Part shown: positions 17,563-26,622 of the stretch, piece by piece | Layout: each line of letters begins with the position of its first letter | Numbering within the stretch: the first letter of the stretch is position 1 | Position numbers and translations under genes: made by a program | Notes under the pieces: generated by a model | What the model was told of the DNA's origin: nothing | The model's database searches: none | Seen by the model: only the letters and a program-made list of their open reading frames with translations | Assembly (NCBI RefSeq): GCF_003633895.1 | Contig: NZ_RBID01000011.1 | Span: 124,001-188,000 of the forward strand | Direction: 5' to 3' | DNA from: Vogesella indigofera | GTDB lineage: Bacteria > Pseudomonadota > Gammaproteobacteria > Burkholderiales > Chromobacteriaceae | DNA length: 64,000 nt

Positions 17563-19402
17563 GATGGAGTTCCTGTTCCGGGCACAGCGGCAATTGCAGC
17601 ACGAAGGCGGCGCCTTGTGGCAGCGGCTGTGCCTGCAGTGTACCGTTGGCCGCCGCGGCGAGGCTGGCGGACAGGGTCAGCCCCAGCCCCAGCCCGCTGC
17701 CCTGCGGCTTGGTGGTGAAAAAGGGTTCGAACAGATGCTGGCGTACCTGCTCCGGCAGGCCGCCGCCGTTGTCGGCCACGGTCAGCTGGTAGCGGCCGCC
17801 GTCGCGCTGGCCGCTCAGCCGCACGCAGGCGGTGGGCACGCCTTGCAGCGCGTCCAGCGCGTTGCCGATCAGGTTGACCAGGATCTGCTCCAGCCGCGTC
17901 TGGTCGATGGCCAGCAGCACGTCGTCGAATTCGCGCTGCACCGTGACCGGGTGGCGCGACAGCCGCGGCTGCAGCAGGAACAGCGCGGCGTCGACCGCGG
18001 TTTCCAGCCGCGCCTGGCCGTCGGCGTGTTCGGAGCGGCGGGCGAAGGAGCGCAGCGAGCCGGTGATCTTGCCCATGCGTTCCACCAGCTCGCCAATGGT
18101 CTTGAGGTTGGCCGCCGCGGTGTCGTAGGCGCCGCGGGCGAGGAATTTGACGGTGTTGCCGGACAGCGTGCGCAGCGCCGCCAGCGGCTGGTTCAGCTCG
18201 TGGGCGATGCTGGTCGACATCTGGCCGATCACCGCCAGCTTGCCGGCCTGGATCAGCTCGTTCTGCGCCTTGCGCAGTGTCTGCTCCGCCAGCTCGCGCT
18301 CGCGGATCTCGGCCAGCAGGCGCTCGTTACTGGCGGACAGGTCGGCGGTGCGCTCTTCGATGCGGCGTTCCAGCTCGCTGTTGGCGGCCTGCAGCGCTTC
18401 GCGTGCCGACAGGCGGGTGGCGATCACCTTGCGCCGCTCGTTCCACGCGATCAGCAGCAGCGTCAGCACCGCGACGATGGTGGCCGCCAGCATCGCGTGC
18501 GTCCACGCTGCCGCCTTCACCGCCGCCAGCGGGCTGAGCAGGGTCAGCTGCCAGCGGGTGTCGTTGAGGGTGCGCGACTGCGCCAGGAACAGGCGGCCTT
18601 CCGGCGCGGCGACGTCGGGGTCGGACAGCTCCCAGCGGTCCAGCCCCGGCGACAGCGTGCGCCGCGATTTCAGCTGCAGCAGTGGCAGCGATGCCCAGTG
18701 GTATTGCAGGCTCTGCGCCAGCTGGTTGCGCCGCTCCTGCGACAGCGGGTGGATCACGTTCAGCCGCCAGCGCGGCTTGGAGGCAAGGATGATGACGCCG
18801 TTTTCATCGGCGATGAACACGTCGGCGCCGGCCTTGCGCCAGCCGGCCTCCAGCTGGCCGAGGCGGACCTTGACCACCGCCACGCCGGCGATGCGGCCGT
18901 TGACGCGCAGCGGGCTGGACAGGTAGTAGCCGGCCTCGCCGATGGTGCTGCCGATGCCGTAGAAGCGGCCGGGGCGGCCGGCCATGGCGTCGGTGTAGTA
19001 GGGGCGGAACGACAGGTCTTCGCCGACATAGCTGTCGCTGCGGCGCCAGTTGCTGGCGGCCAGCACGCGGCCGCCGCTGTCCAGCACGTAGATCGCCAGC
19101 GTGCCGCTGCGCTCGTTCATCGCCGCCAGGTAGCGGTTGACCTCCAGCTGGTGGCTGGCGTCCGGCGACTGCAGCAACTGCAGCGTCACCGGGTTGAGCT
19201 GCAGCAGGCCGGGCAGCCACACGAAGCGCTCGATCTCGCTTTCCACGCCGCGGGTGTGCAGCTCCAGCTGGCGGTTGCCCTGCTCGCGCAGGGCGTCGAT
19301 GCCGTGCTGCACCGAAAACTGGTAGGTCAGCGTACTGCACAGCAGCACCAGCCCCAGCAACAGGCAGCTCAGGAACAGCGGTTTGCGGATACGGACAGAC
19401 AT
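17555..19402 (-). CDS. Sensor histidine kinase, DctB-like
   Basis: About 615-residue membrane kinase: a TM helix near residues 7-25, a large periplasmic double-PDC (dCACHE-like) sensor region up to about residue 295, a second TM (HAMLAATIVAVLTLLLIAW), a coiled coil, the phospho-acceptor HELNQPLAALRTLSGN, and an ATPase domain with DNGGGLPE and GSGLGLGLTLS. It pairs with the overlapping regulator gene. I chose ATG 19402 (MSVRIRKPLF). An ATG at 19429 would add MLAATLFSA, whose first codons are themselves a copy of the dispersed motif; neither start has a strong ribosome site. The ligand is probably a C4-dicarboxylate by family, unproven. Confidence 0.86.
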   Translation of the reverse strand: MSVRIRKPLFLSCLLLGLVLLCSTLTYQFSVQHGIDALREQGNRQLELHTRGVESEIERFVWLPGLLQLNPVTLQLLQSPDASHQLEVNRYLAAMNERSGTLAIYVLDSGGRVLAASNWRRSDSYVGEDLSFRPYYTDAMAGRPGRFYGIGSTIGEAGYYLSSPLRVNGRIAGVAVVKVRLGQLEAGWRKAGADVFIADENGVIILASKPRWRLNVIHPLSQERRNQLAQSLQYHWASLPLLQLKSRRTLSPGLDRWELSDPDVAAPEGRLFLAQSRTLNDTRWQLTLLSPLAAVKAAAWTHAMLAATIVAVLTLLLIAWNERRKVIATRLSAREALQAANSELERRIEERTADLSASNERLLAEIRERELAEQTLRKAQNELIQAGKLAVIGQMSTSIAHELNQPLAALRTLSGNTVKFLARGAYDTAAANLKTIGELVERMGKITGSLRSFARRSEHADGQARLETAVDAALFLLQPRLSRHPVTVQREFDDVLLAIDQTRLEQILVNLIGNALDALQGVPTACVRLSGQRDGGRYQLTVADNGGGLPEQVRQHLFEPFFTTKPQGSGLGLGLTLSASLAAAANGTLQAQPLPQGAAFVLQLPLCPEQELHHV

Positions 19403-19811
19403 GGCGGAAAAAAGCGTTGCGGCCAACATGGGATGACAGGATTCCGGTTCTAACACAGGCCATGGCCGGCGTCAGCAAAATTGCGGCACGGCGGGGTGCC
19501 ATTTTTGTTGCACCCCGCGCTTAACATGGCGCGCCAGGCGCACCATTGCGGTGCTTCTGCCTTGCACTATTCGTGCCAGTGACAAGCGGCAGCGATAACA
19601 AGCACTTGCCGCCGCCGGCCATCGCAAAACCGAACCACTGCCGCGGCAGCATCCGGAAATCCGTACGCCATGCCGTCCGGAAAGCCATCGTCAAGCCGGC
19701 GGCCAGGCGGTAATATTCACGGGTTGGCCAGCCGCAGGGCTGGCCGATGACCTGTCGTCACACCATTGCGGCGAGTTTGCGCCGCATCCGGGACTTGGAG
19801 ATAACATAAAC
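19403..19811. promoter_or_regulatory. 409-base divergent spacer, with a 9-bp hairpin
   Basis: No gene or tRNA seen between the divergent sensor kinase and chemoreceptor genes. GCGGGGTGC (19491-19499) and GCACCCCGC (19510-19518) form a perfect 9-bp hairpin around a T-rich 10-base loop. TGGCCAGCC/GGCTGGCC (19725-19744) forms a second, without a T-tract. A dispersed-motif copy is at 19418-19427. Promoters for both genes must lie here but I could not place them confidently. Confidence 0.45.
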
Positions 19812-20903
19812 ATGTTTGGCAACAGCAAGAAAAAGATCGCCGCACTGGAAGAACGCCTCGCCACCCTGGATCAGGAGCGCGCGACACTGCAGCAGCAACT
19901 GGAGCAGGCGCGCCAAGCGCTGGGCAACTGCGAACAACTGAGCCGCGAAAACGAGCTCGCCCAGCAAAAGCGCCACAGCTACCGCCAGCCGTTCGGGCAG
20001 TTCTGTGACGGTGTCGCGCAGCTGCGCGGCAGCTTCAGCAAGCTGGCCGAGGACATGGAAGGCTGCTTCAGCCTGGCCACCGACACCGCGGCCGGCCTCG
20101 ACCACACGCGCAACGTGGTCGACACCCTCGCCAACAGCTTCAGCGACATCGCCAACGCGCAGCAGCTGACCGCGCGGCAGATGGACACCCTCAACAGCAA
20201 GACCGGCGAAATCCGCCAGTTCGTGCAGCTGATCAAGGACGTGGCCGACCAGACCAACCTGCTGGCGCTGAATGCGGCGATCGAGGCGGCGCGCGCCGGC
20301 GAGCAGGGCCGCGGCTTTGCCGTGGTGGCCGACGAAGTGCGCAAGCTGGCGGAGCGCACCTCGCAGGCGACCAACGAAATCGCCAGCCTGGTGGGCGACG
20401 TGGAGAAGGCGTCCAGCGACACCAAGCAGCAGGTCAGCGAGGCGGCGGAGCAGGCGGAGAAGTATCGCCACACCGGCGAGGAAATCGCGGTGGCGATCAA
20501 GAAACTGGTCGACGGTAGCGAGCAGATGGCGAAGGCAATCACCGCCGGCACCAACGCCAGCTTCATGGAAGTGGTGAAGCTGGATCACGTCGTCTACAAG
20601 ATGGAGATCTACAAGGCTTTCATCGGCTACCACACTCTGGACGCCGGCCAGCTGTCCGGTCACACCCACTGCCGTCTCGGCAAGTGGTACTACGAGGGCC
20701 GCGGCCATCAGCAATGCCGCGACCAGACCAGCTACGGCCAGCTGGAAGCGCCGCACGCACGGGTGCACGAAAGCGGCAAGGCGGCACTGCAGGCGTTCTA
20801 CGCCGCCGACTACAGCGCGGCATCGCAGGCGCTGGCGACCATGGAACAGTCGTCCGAAGAGGTGATGGGCCTGCTGGACCGGCTGGTGCACCTCAGCCAC
20901 TAA
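19812..20903 (+). CDS. Soluble methyl-accepting chemotaxis protein with C-terminal CZB zinc-binding domain
   Basis: 363-residue cytoplasmic chemoreceptor; no membrane helix. It has an N-terminal coiled coil (residues 5-55) and the signalling hairpin tip [24 protein letters not shown] (partial motif, about 141-164), followed by [19 protein letters not shown]. The C-terminal chemoreceptor zinc-binding domain (about 255-360) has its [13 protein letters not shown] motif and flanking His residues. CZB receptors sense zinc or hypochlorous acid and signal to CheA. It is a single gene with its own terminator; no other chemotaxis genes are nearby. Confidence 0.88.
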   Translation: MFGNSKKKIAALEERLATLDQERATLQQQLEQARQALGNCEQLSRENELAQQKRHSYRQPFGQFCDGVAQLRGSFSKLAEDMEGCFSLATDTAAGLDHTRNVVDTLANSFSDIANAQQLTARQMDTLNSKTGEIRQFVQLIKDVADQTNLLALNAAIEAARAGEQGRGFAVVADEVRKLAERTSQATNEIASLVGDVEKASSDTKQQVSEAAEQAEKYRHTGEEIAVAIKKLVDGSEQMAKAITAGTNASFMEVVKLDHVVYKMEIYKAFIGYHTLDAGQLSGHTHCRLGKWYYEGRGHQQCRDQTSYGQLEAPHARVHESGKAALQAFYAADYSAASQALATMEQSSEEVMGLLDRLVHLSH

Positions 20904-20932
20904 GCGCCGCTAAGCCATAGCTGGGCAGTCAG

Positions 20933-20968
20933 GCAAACAGGGCATGGTGATCACCATGCCCTGTTTGC
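20933..20968 (+). terminator. Perfect 36-base palindrome, probable terminator between convergent genes
   Basis: GCAAACAGGGCATGGTGA is followed directly by its reverse complement (20951-20968). It lies 30 bases after the chemoreceptor stop and before the converging efflux operon. The T-run is short (CTGTTTGC), so termination is plausible but not certain. Confidence 0.6.
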
Positions 20969-21010
20969 ATTGGTGTTGCCGGTCGTGCTTGCGGCCAACC
21001 TTGATGCCGC

Positions 21011-22552
21011 TCAGTGGCCGGCGTCGACCACCACCACCCCGGCCGCCGCTTTCGGCGGCCGCGACAGCCAGACCAGCCCGGTCAGCAGCAGGAACAGCAC
21101 CGTGGCCAGCCAGAACACCTCGTTGGCACCGAGGAACAGCCCCTGGCGGCTGATGTCACCCGCGATCACCGCCGCCGCCTGCTCGGCGCTCAGCCCGGCC
21201 TGCTGCATCGCCGCCAGCGTGTCGCGGGTGGCGCCGTCATACAGGCTGACGTGTTCGGTCAGCTGGGTATGGTGCAAGCCTTCGCGGTGCTCCCACTGCC
21301 AGGTGGTCAGCGAGGCGCCGATGGAGCCGGCCAGCGTGCGCATGAAGTTGGACAGGCTGGAGGCGCTGGCCAGCTGTTGTGGCTTCATGTTGGACAGGGT
21401 GATGGTGGTCAGCGGCATGAAGAAGCCGGCGATGGCAAAACCCTGCACGAACTGCGGCCACGCCACGCTGGCAAAATCCATCGCCGGATTGAAGGTGCTG
21501 TAGCGCCAGTAGAAACACGCGGCAAACATCAGGAAGCTGAAGGTCACCACCCAGCGCATGTCCAGCCGATGCGCGTTCTTGCCGATGATGGGTGACAGCA
21601 GTACCGGCAGGATGCCGATCGGTGCGGTGGCGAGGCCGGCCTCGGTGGCGGTGTAGCCCATCTGCGTCTGCATCAGCAGCGGCATCAGCACGATGGCGCC
21701 GAAGTACAGCATGAAGCCGACGCTGACCGAGATCACCCCGACGCTGAAGTTGCGGTCGCGGAACAGCGACAGGTCGATCACCGGATGCTGGTCGGTGAGC
21801 TCCCACACCACCAGGTAGGACAGCGCCAGCAGCGCGATGATGCCGTACAGCACGATCTCGCCGGAGTGGAACCAGTCCAGCTCCTTGCCGCGGTCGAGCA
21901 TCATCTGCAGGCAGCCGACGCCGAGCACCAGCAGGATCAGCCCCACCTTGTCGATCGGCAGCTGCAGGATGGTGGTTTCGCGATGGCGCAGCTCGCGCCA
22001 GGCCAGCGCGGCGGCGGCGGCGCCGATCGGGATGTTGATGTAGAAGATCCAGCTCCAGTGCCAGTTGTCCGACAGCCAGCCGCCGAGGATGGGGCCGAAG
22101 ATCGGCGCCACGATGATGGTCATCGTCCACAGCGCCATGGCGATGGCGCGCTTGTCCGGCGGATAGCTCTGCAGCAGCAGGCTTTGCGACAGCGGGATCA
22201 TCGGCCCCGCCAGCAGGCCCTGCAGCACGCGGAACAGGATCAGCAATTCCAGGCTCGGCGCCAGGCCGCACAGCCACGAGCTGATCACGAAGCCGATGGT
22301 GGCCAGCAGGAACAGGCGCACCTCGCCGACGCGCTTGGCCAGCCAGCCGGTGATCGGCACCGAGATGGCATTGGCGACACCGAAGGAGGTGATCACCCAG
22401 GTGCCCTGGCTGGTGGACGCGCCCAGATCACCGGCGATGGTGGGAATCGCCACGTTGGCGATGGTGGTGTCCAGCACCTGCATGAAGGTGGCCAGCGACA
22501 GCGCCAGGGTGACCAGCGTGCGCGAGCGTCCTTCCAGTGGGGGATGCGACAT
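21011..22552 (-). CDS. emrB: EmrB-type MFS multidrug exporter (DHA2, 14 TM)
   Basis: 513-residue DHA2-family drug:proton antiporter with about 14 hydrophobic segments. Motif C region is visible (GVANAISVPITGWLAKRVG), as are the family phrases LDTTIANVAIPTIAGDLGAS and FYINIPIGAAAAAL. It forms the inner-membrane part of a tripartite pump with the adjacent EmrA-like adaptor and NodT-like channel. ATG 22552 has GGGAG 7 bases upstream; a GTG 6 bases earlier is the alternative. Last gene of a MarR-led operon. Confidence 0.93.
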   Translation of the reverse strand: MSHPPLEGRSRTLVTLALSLATFMQVLDTTIANVAIPTIAGDLGASTSQGTWVITSFGVANAISVPITGWLAKRVGEVRLFLLATIGFVISSWLCGLAPSLELLILFRVLQGLLAGPMIPLSQSLLLQSYPPDKRAIAMALWTMTIIVAPIFGPILGGWLSDNWHWSWIFYINIPIGAAAAALAWRELRHRETTILQLPIDKVGLILLVLGVGCLQMMLDRGKELDWFHSGEIVLYGIIALLALSYLVVWELTDQHPVIDLSLFRDRNFSVGVISVSVGFMLYFGAIVLMPLLMQTQMGYTATEAGLATAPIGILPVLLSPIIGKNAHRLDMRWVVTFSFLMFAACFYWRYSTFNPAMDFASVAWPQFVQGFAIAGFFMPLTTITLSNMKPQQLASASSLSNFMRTLAGSIGASLTTWQWEHREGLHHTQLTEHVSLYDGATRDTLAAMQQAGLSAEQAAAVIAGDISRQGLFLGANEVFWLATVLFLLLTGLVWLSRPPKAAAGVVVVDAGH

Positions 22553-22564
22553 GATCACGCTCCC

Positions 22565-23761
22565 TTAGCGGCCAAGGTTGGCAGCAATGATTTTGGCCAC
22601 CGCCTGGTCGGCCTGCGCCAGCTGGCGCTCGAACACGCTGGTGCTCAGCGCCGGATTGCGGCGGGCCGCGGTCAGCAGCGGGCCGTCCTGCTGGCTGGTG
22701 TCGACGCTGACCGACATCGACAGGCCGAGGCGCAGCGGGTGCTGCTGCAGCTCCTGCTGCTGCAGCGCGATGCGTACCGGCACACGCTGTACCACCTTGA
22801 TCCAGTTGCCGGTGGCGTTCTGTGCCGGCAGCAACGAGAACACGCTGCCGGTGCCGGCGGCGAGGCCGGCGACCGTGCCGTGATAGGTGACGTCGTCGCC
22901 GTACAGGTCGGCGTGCAGCTCGACCGGCTGGCCGATGCGCAGCTCGCGCAGCTGGCCTTCCTTGAAGTTGGCATCGACCCAGGCACTGTCCAGCGCCGCC
23001 ACCGCCAGCAGCGGGGTGCCGGGCTGGATGCGGGCGCCCGGCTGCGCGCTGCGGCGCGCGATCTGGCCGGCGACCGGCGCGCGGATCTCGGTGCGTGCCA
23101 GTGCGAGGTAGCTCTCGCGCAGCGCGGCGGCGGCGCGTGCCACCGCCGGTTGTTGCTCGGCGCTGTCGCTGAGCACCAGCGCGCGGCTGGCCTGCTGTTC
23201 TTCCTCGCCGACCTTCAGCGCGGCGCGGGCGGCGGTCAGCGCGATGCGGGCGCTGTTGGCCGCATCGCGGGCGTGCTGCAGTTCTTCACCGGCGATGGCC
23301 TGATCGCGGGCGGCGGCCTCGCGGCGCGCCAGATCGCCGCTGGCGCGGGCGACGTCGGCCTCGGCACGGGCGACATCGGCTGCGCGCTGCGCCACCAGCG
23401 CGTCTGACTTGCCGCTGACCGAGATCAGCTGCCGCGTCTGGCGCACCGCCTGCGCCAGTTCGGCCTCGGCGCGGGCGTAAGCCAGCTGTGCGTCGTTGCG
23501 GTCCAGTGTCAGCAACAGGTCGCCGGCCTTCACGCTCTGGGTGTCGTCGGCGTGGATGGCGACGATGCTGCCGGCCACTTGCGACGATACCGGGATCAGA
23601 TTGCCGGCGACGTAGGCGTCGTCGGTGGCCTGGTGGTGGCGCAGCGCAAGGAACCAGTAAGCACCGGCGGCGAGGCCGGCGATGGCCAGCGCCACGCTCA
23701 GGCGGGTGAGGGCGGTGCGGCGGGCGGTATTGGGGGCGGTAGTCGGGGTGGTGTTGTCCAT
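22565..23761 (-). CDS. emrA: EmrA/HlyD-family membrane fusion protein
   Basis: 398-residue periplasmic adaptor. It has an N-terminal TM helix (about residues 14-36), a first lipoyl half (VSSQVAGSIVAIHADDTQSVKAGDLL), a long alpha-hairpin rich in AREL-type heptads (about 90-210), and a second lipoyl half (TEIRAPVAGQIARRSAQPGA). A C-terminal beta-barrel then follows (LRIGQPVELHADLYG). It links the EmrB-like pump (12 bases downstream) to the outer-membrane channel (19 bases upstream). Confidence 0.93.
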   Translation of the reverse strand: MDNTTPTTAPNTARRTALTRLSVALAIAGLAAGAYWFLALRHHQATDDAYVAGNLIPVSSQVAGSIVAIHADDTQSVKAGDLLLTLDRNDAQLAYARAEAELAQAVRQTRQLISVSGKSDALVAQRAADVARAEADVARASGDLARREAAARDQAIAGEELQHARDAANSARIALTAARAALKVGEEEQQASRALVLSDSAEQQPAVARAAAALRESYLALARTEIRAPVAGQIARRSAQPGARIQPGTPLLAVAALDSAWVDANFKEGQLRELRIGQPVELHADLYGDDVTYHGTVAGLAAGTGSVFSLLPAQNATGNWIKVVQRVPVRIALQQQELQQHPLRLGLSMSVSVDTSQQDGPLLTAARRNPALSTSVFERQLAQADQAVAKIIAANLGR

Positions 23762-23780
23762 TATCTTCTTGCTCCGGAAT

Positions 23781-25187
23781 TCAGCGGGTGGCCGCCGGGG
23801 CGGTGCCCAGCGTGCGGATCAGGGCGGCCTGGCTATGCAGGCGCTGGGTATGCAGTTCGAGCGCGGCGAGTCGGGCCTGGGTCAGCTGGCGCTGCTCCGC
23901 CAGCAGGCTGGCGGGGGTGGCCAGACCGGCGCTGGCACGGCTTTGCACTTTGGCGACGCTGTCGCGGCGGGCGAGCAGCGCCTGCTGCTTGGCGGCCTCG
24001 GCCTGGCGCAGTCGTGCTAGCTGACTGCTGTGATCGGCGGTGTCGCGGATCGCGTTCAGCAGCGTCTGGTTGTAGCTGGCGATGGCGGCTTCCAGCTCGG
24101 CGCTGCGGCTGTCGAGGCGCGCGTTCAGTTCGCCGTTGCTGAACAGCGGCAGTGTCAGCGCCGGCGCCAGTCGCAGCACGCGTGCGCCGGGGCTGAACAG
24201 GTCGCCCAGCTCTTGCGCCGACAGCCCGGCCATCAGGTTGAGGCGGACATCGGGATAGAAGTCGGCATGCGCCGCGGCGACGTTGCCGCGACTGGCCTCC
24301 ACCCGTTCCCGCGCCGCCTGCACGTCGGCGCGCAGGCCCAGCTGGCTGCTGTGTAGCGGTGCGGTGTCCAGCGTCCACTGCGGCAGCGCGGCGGCGGGCA
24401 GCGCGTCGATGGCGGCCTGCGGCTGGGCGCTGAGCGCGGCGAGGGCGTGGGCGGCGGCGCTGCTGCGCTGCTCGCCGCGCAGCAGGCGCTCGTCGCTGTC
24501 GGCCAGCTGGGCGCGTGCCTGCAGCACCTCGTCCGGCTGCGCCAGGCCGTGCTTGACGCGCTGTTCGGCGTTTTGCAGCAGGCTGGCGGCCTGCTGCCGG
24601 TCTTGCTGCAGCAGCGTCAGGGCGGCCTGCGCGCCGCGCCATTCCAGATAGCTGCCGACCAGCGCGTAGGCCACGCTCTGGCGCGCGTCGCTGGCTTCCA
24701 GCTCGGCGGCGCGGGCCTGGCCACGGGCGGCGGCGAGCTGGGCGCGGGTCTTGCCCCAGAAGTCGAAGCGGTAGCTGAAATCGGCGGATACGGTCTGCAG
24801 CGTGGTCCACTGGCCGAGCATCGCCGGGGGCAGCGCGTCGAACTCCGAGGTGCGCGCGCGGCTGGCGCCGAGGTTGCCGTTGACCTTCAGACCGTCGTTG
24901 CTGGCGACGCTGGCAATGCCGGCGCGCGCGGCACGCAGGCGGGCGTCGGCGGCGTCCAGTCCCGGGTTGCTGCGCAGCGCCTGCGCCAGCAGCTGCTCAA
25001 GGCTGGCGTCGTTCAGCGCGCGCCACCAGTCGGCGGCAAAGGGGGTGGCGGCTTCGCTGACCGCCAGCGCGGCCGGGGTCAGCGGCTGGCTTTGCAGCGG
25101 GGCCACCGCCGGGGTGGCGCAGCCGGACACAGCCAGCAGTGCCAGCAAGGCGCTGACGGGCAGTAACGTGGTGTTGTAGTTTCTCAT
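23781..25187 (-). CDS. NodT-family outer-membrane efflux lipoprotein
   Basis: 468-residue TolC/NodT-type channel with a lipoprotein signal: MRNYNTTLLPVSALLALLAVSGC, with the lipobox at AVSGC and acylated Cys at about residue 23. Two OEP repeats are present (helical, Ala/Gln-rich; AARGQARAAELEASDARQSVAYALVGSYLEWRG in repeat 1). It completes the tripartite efflux pump. Longer in-frame starts up to 25388 run through the MarR-gene spacer and are rejected because the lipobox fixes ATG 25187. Confidence 0.92.
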   Translation of the reverse strand: MRNYNTTLLPVSALLALLAVSGCATPAVAPLQSQPLTPAALAVSEAATPFAADWWRALNDASLEQLLAQALRSNPGLDAADARLRAARAGIASVASNDGLKVNGNLGASRARTSEFDALPPAMLGQWTTLQTVSADFSYRFDFWGKTRAQLAAARGQARAAELEASDARQSVAYALVGSYLEWRGAQAALTLLQQDRQQAASLLQNAEQRVKHGLAQPDEVLQARAQLADSDERLLRGEQRSSAAAHALAALSAQPQAAIDALPAAALPQWTLDTAPLHSSQLGLRADVQAARERVEASRGNVAAAHADFYPDVRLNLMAGLSAQELGDLFSPGARVLRLAPALTLPLFSNGELNARLDSRSAELEAAIASYNQTLLNAIRDTADHSSQLARLRQAEAAKQQALLARRDSVAKVQSRASAGLATPASLLAEQRQLTQARLAALELHTQRLHSQAALIRTLGTAPAATR

Positions 25188-25309
25188 TTGATTGTCACCT
25201 GCGTGACTACTTGTGTCGAAAAAAACCGCCGGAGGCGGGTGGGAATGGCTGGCGGCAATGCCGTGAGGCTTGCGGCCAACCTTGCTGATTCGGGTGACGG
25301 AGCTGGTAC

Positions 25310-25819
25310 TCAGCCGCCGAGCTGCTGCATCAGCTTGCGCAGCAGCGCTTCCAGCTGTGCACGCTCTTCGCCACTGAACACAGCCCACAGCTCGCGCACC
25401 TGCTGCCGCTGCTCCGGCATCACCTGTTCGATGAAGGCGAGGCCGCTGTCGGTCAGCTCCAGATAGGTGCGGCGGCGGTCGACGCTGCAGGGCTGGCGCC
25501 GGATCAGGCCGCGGTTCACCAGGTCGTCCACCACCCGGGTGGCATTGGTGCGCGAAAACGCCAGCGCATCGGACAGCTCGGACGGCATCAACCGTTCTTC
25601 CGGTCGTGCGTACAGCACCATCAGCGCCATCCAGGTGGTCTCGTTCATGTCGTGCACCGCCAGCGACTGGTTGAAGTAACCCAGCAACAGCGGCTGGATG
25701 TGCAGCAGCAGACGGGTGAGGGTCACTTCCTCGCGCGGGCTGCCGGGCAGGCGGCGGGCGATGGTGTCGATGGCGTGTTCGGTGGCCGCAAAGCTGTGGC
25801 CGCAGGCAGGTGCTTTCAT
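25310..25819 (-). CDS. MarR-family transcriptional regulator of the efflux operon
   Basis: 169-residue winged-helix repressor: recognition region PSELSDALAFSRTNATRVVDDLVNRGLI (about 67-94), wing with DRRRTYLELTDSG, and dimer helices at both ends. It is the first gene of the marR-nodT-emrA-emrB operon and its own start sits on a 22-base inverted repeat, so autorepression relieved by an antimicrobial ligand is likely (as EmrR/MarR). ATG 25819 has no ribosome site and lies 6 bases after a -10 box, which suggests a leaderless message; a GTG at 25837 inside the operator is less likely. Confidence 0.88.
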   Translation of the reverse strand: MKAPACGHSFAATEHAIDTIARRLPGSPREEVTLTRLLLHIQPLLLGYFNQSLAVHDMNETTWMALMVLYARPEERLMPSELSDALAFSRTNATRVVDDLVNRGLIRRQPCSVDRRRTYLELTDSGLAFIEQVMPEQRQQVRELWAVFSGEERAQLEALLRKLMQQLGG

Positions 25820-25824
25820 GGGAT

Positions 25825-25854
25825 AATAGTAACGCACGTTACTATTTATTTCAA
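25825..25854 (-). promoter_or_regulatory. marR promoter with embedded 22-base operator
   Basis: On the minus strand: -35 TTGAAA (25854-25849), a 17-base spacer, -10 TACTAT (25831-25826). The inverted repeat AATAGTAACG-CA-CGTTACTATT (25825-25846) fills the spacer and covers the -10, so a bound dimer would block RNA polymerase. ATG follows the -10 by 6 bases. Confidence 0.75.
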
Positions 25855-25914
25855 GACGGAATTCAGCTCGCGGTGCCGGCAGTGTTCTGAGGCGGCCGAC
25901 AGGGCGCGGGTTTC

Positions 25915-25928
25915 TTGATCGGCATCAT
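25915..25928 (+). promoter_or_regulatory. FNR/DNR-type site upstream of the hemerythrin gene
   Basis: TTGATCGGCATCAT matches TTGAT-N4-ATCAA with one mismatch. It lies 55 bases before the ATG at 25983/25986 and supports anaerobic or NO control of the hemerythrin operon. Confidence 0.65.
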
Positions 25929-25985
25929 TCAGCCGTGTGCTGCGCCGCGGCAATACTGTCGGCAACACCCCACCGGAGCCTGATG

Positions 25986-26420
25986 ATGAACCTGACAACC
26001 CACCTGAGCGCGGTGCACCGCCACTGCGACGACTCATTTGCCGCGCTGGAGCAGGCGGTGCGCCAGCAGGACTGGGCCGGCGCCGATGCGCTGTGCGCCA
26101 GCTTTTGCGAGGAAATGGCGCAGCACTTTGCCGACGAGGAAAACCGGCTGTTCCAGGCGCTGGAAGCGGCCACCGGCATGCGCGGCGGGCCGACCGCGGT
26201 GATGCGCTACGAGCACGAACAGATGCGCGAGCTGATGGAAGACCTCAACCGCGATCTGTTGCAGCGCGACGCCCGCGGCGTGGCCGCCACCTGCGACACC
26301 TTGCTGGTACTGATGCAGCAGCACAATATGAAGGAGGAAAATATCCTCTACCCAATGTGCGACAGCCGGATTCCGGATGCCGCCGCCCTGTTGCAGGAGC
26401 TACGCCATGTCACCCCGTGA
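25986..26420 (+). CDS. Hemerythrin-domain protein (probable NO/iron-stress protein)
   Basis: 144-residue four-helix protein with the hemerythrin di-iron ligand pattern: HLSAVHRHCDD, HFADEENRLF, RYEHEQMRELM and QQHNMKEENILYPM. Hemerythrin-like proteins bind O2 or NO or repair Fe centres. It is the first gene of a coupled set with a DUF2249 protein (14-base overlap) and a membrane protein, behind an FNR/DNR-like box; such sets commonly accompany denitrification genes. ATG 25986 or 25983 follow CGGAG; longer starts lack support. Confidence 0.83.
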   Translation: MNLTTHLSAVHRHCDDSFAALEQAVRQQDWAGADALCASFCEEMAQHFADEENRLFQALEAATGMRGGPTAVMRYEHEQMRELMEDLNRDLLQRDARGVAATCDTLLVLMQQHNMKEENILYPMCDSRIPDAAALLQELRHVTP

Positions 26421-26622
26421 TTTGCGCGGCCTGGTGCCGCCGGAACCGATGGAAATCATCCTCGACGACGTCGACAACGGCAGCAGCGGCCAGCAGCTGG
26501 CCTATGTGCTGCCACACTTCCCCGGGCCGCTGATCCCGTTGCTGCAGCAGCGCAAGGTCAGCTTTGACAGTGAAATGCTGCCGGACATGAGCGGGGTGGT
26601 GCTGAAGCTGGTGCTGCCCTGA
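26407..26622 (+). CDS. DUF2249 domain protein
   Basis: 71-residue protein: MSPRDLRGLVPPEPMEIILDDV then a short alpha/beta core with LPHFPGPLIPLLQQRK. This fits DUF2249, a TusA-like small domain often encoded beside hemerythrin and NO-related genes. It starts within the 3' end of the hemerythrin gene and its stop overlaps the next start (TGATG), so all three are probably translated in concert. Function unknown. Confidence 0.75.
   Translation: MSPRDLRGLVPPEPMEIILDDVDNGSSGQQLAYVLPHFPGPLIPLLQQRKVSFDSEMLPDMSGVVLKLVLP

Noticed and set aside
17294-19453. 719-residue plus-strand frame across dctB
   Set aside because: Antisense to an intact histidine kinase; no family features.
19457-19811. A tRNA or sigma-54 promoter in the dctB/chemoreceptor spacer
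   Set aside because: No cloverleaf; GG-N10-GC spacing is off by one or more in every candidate.
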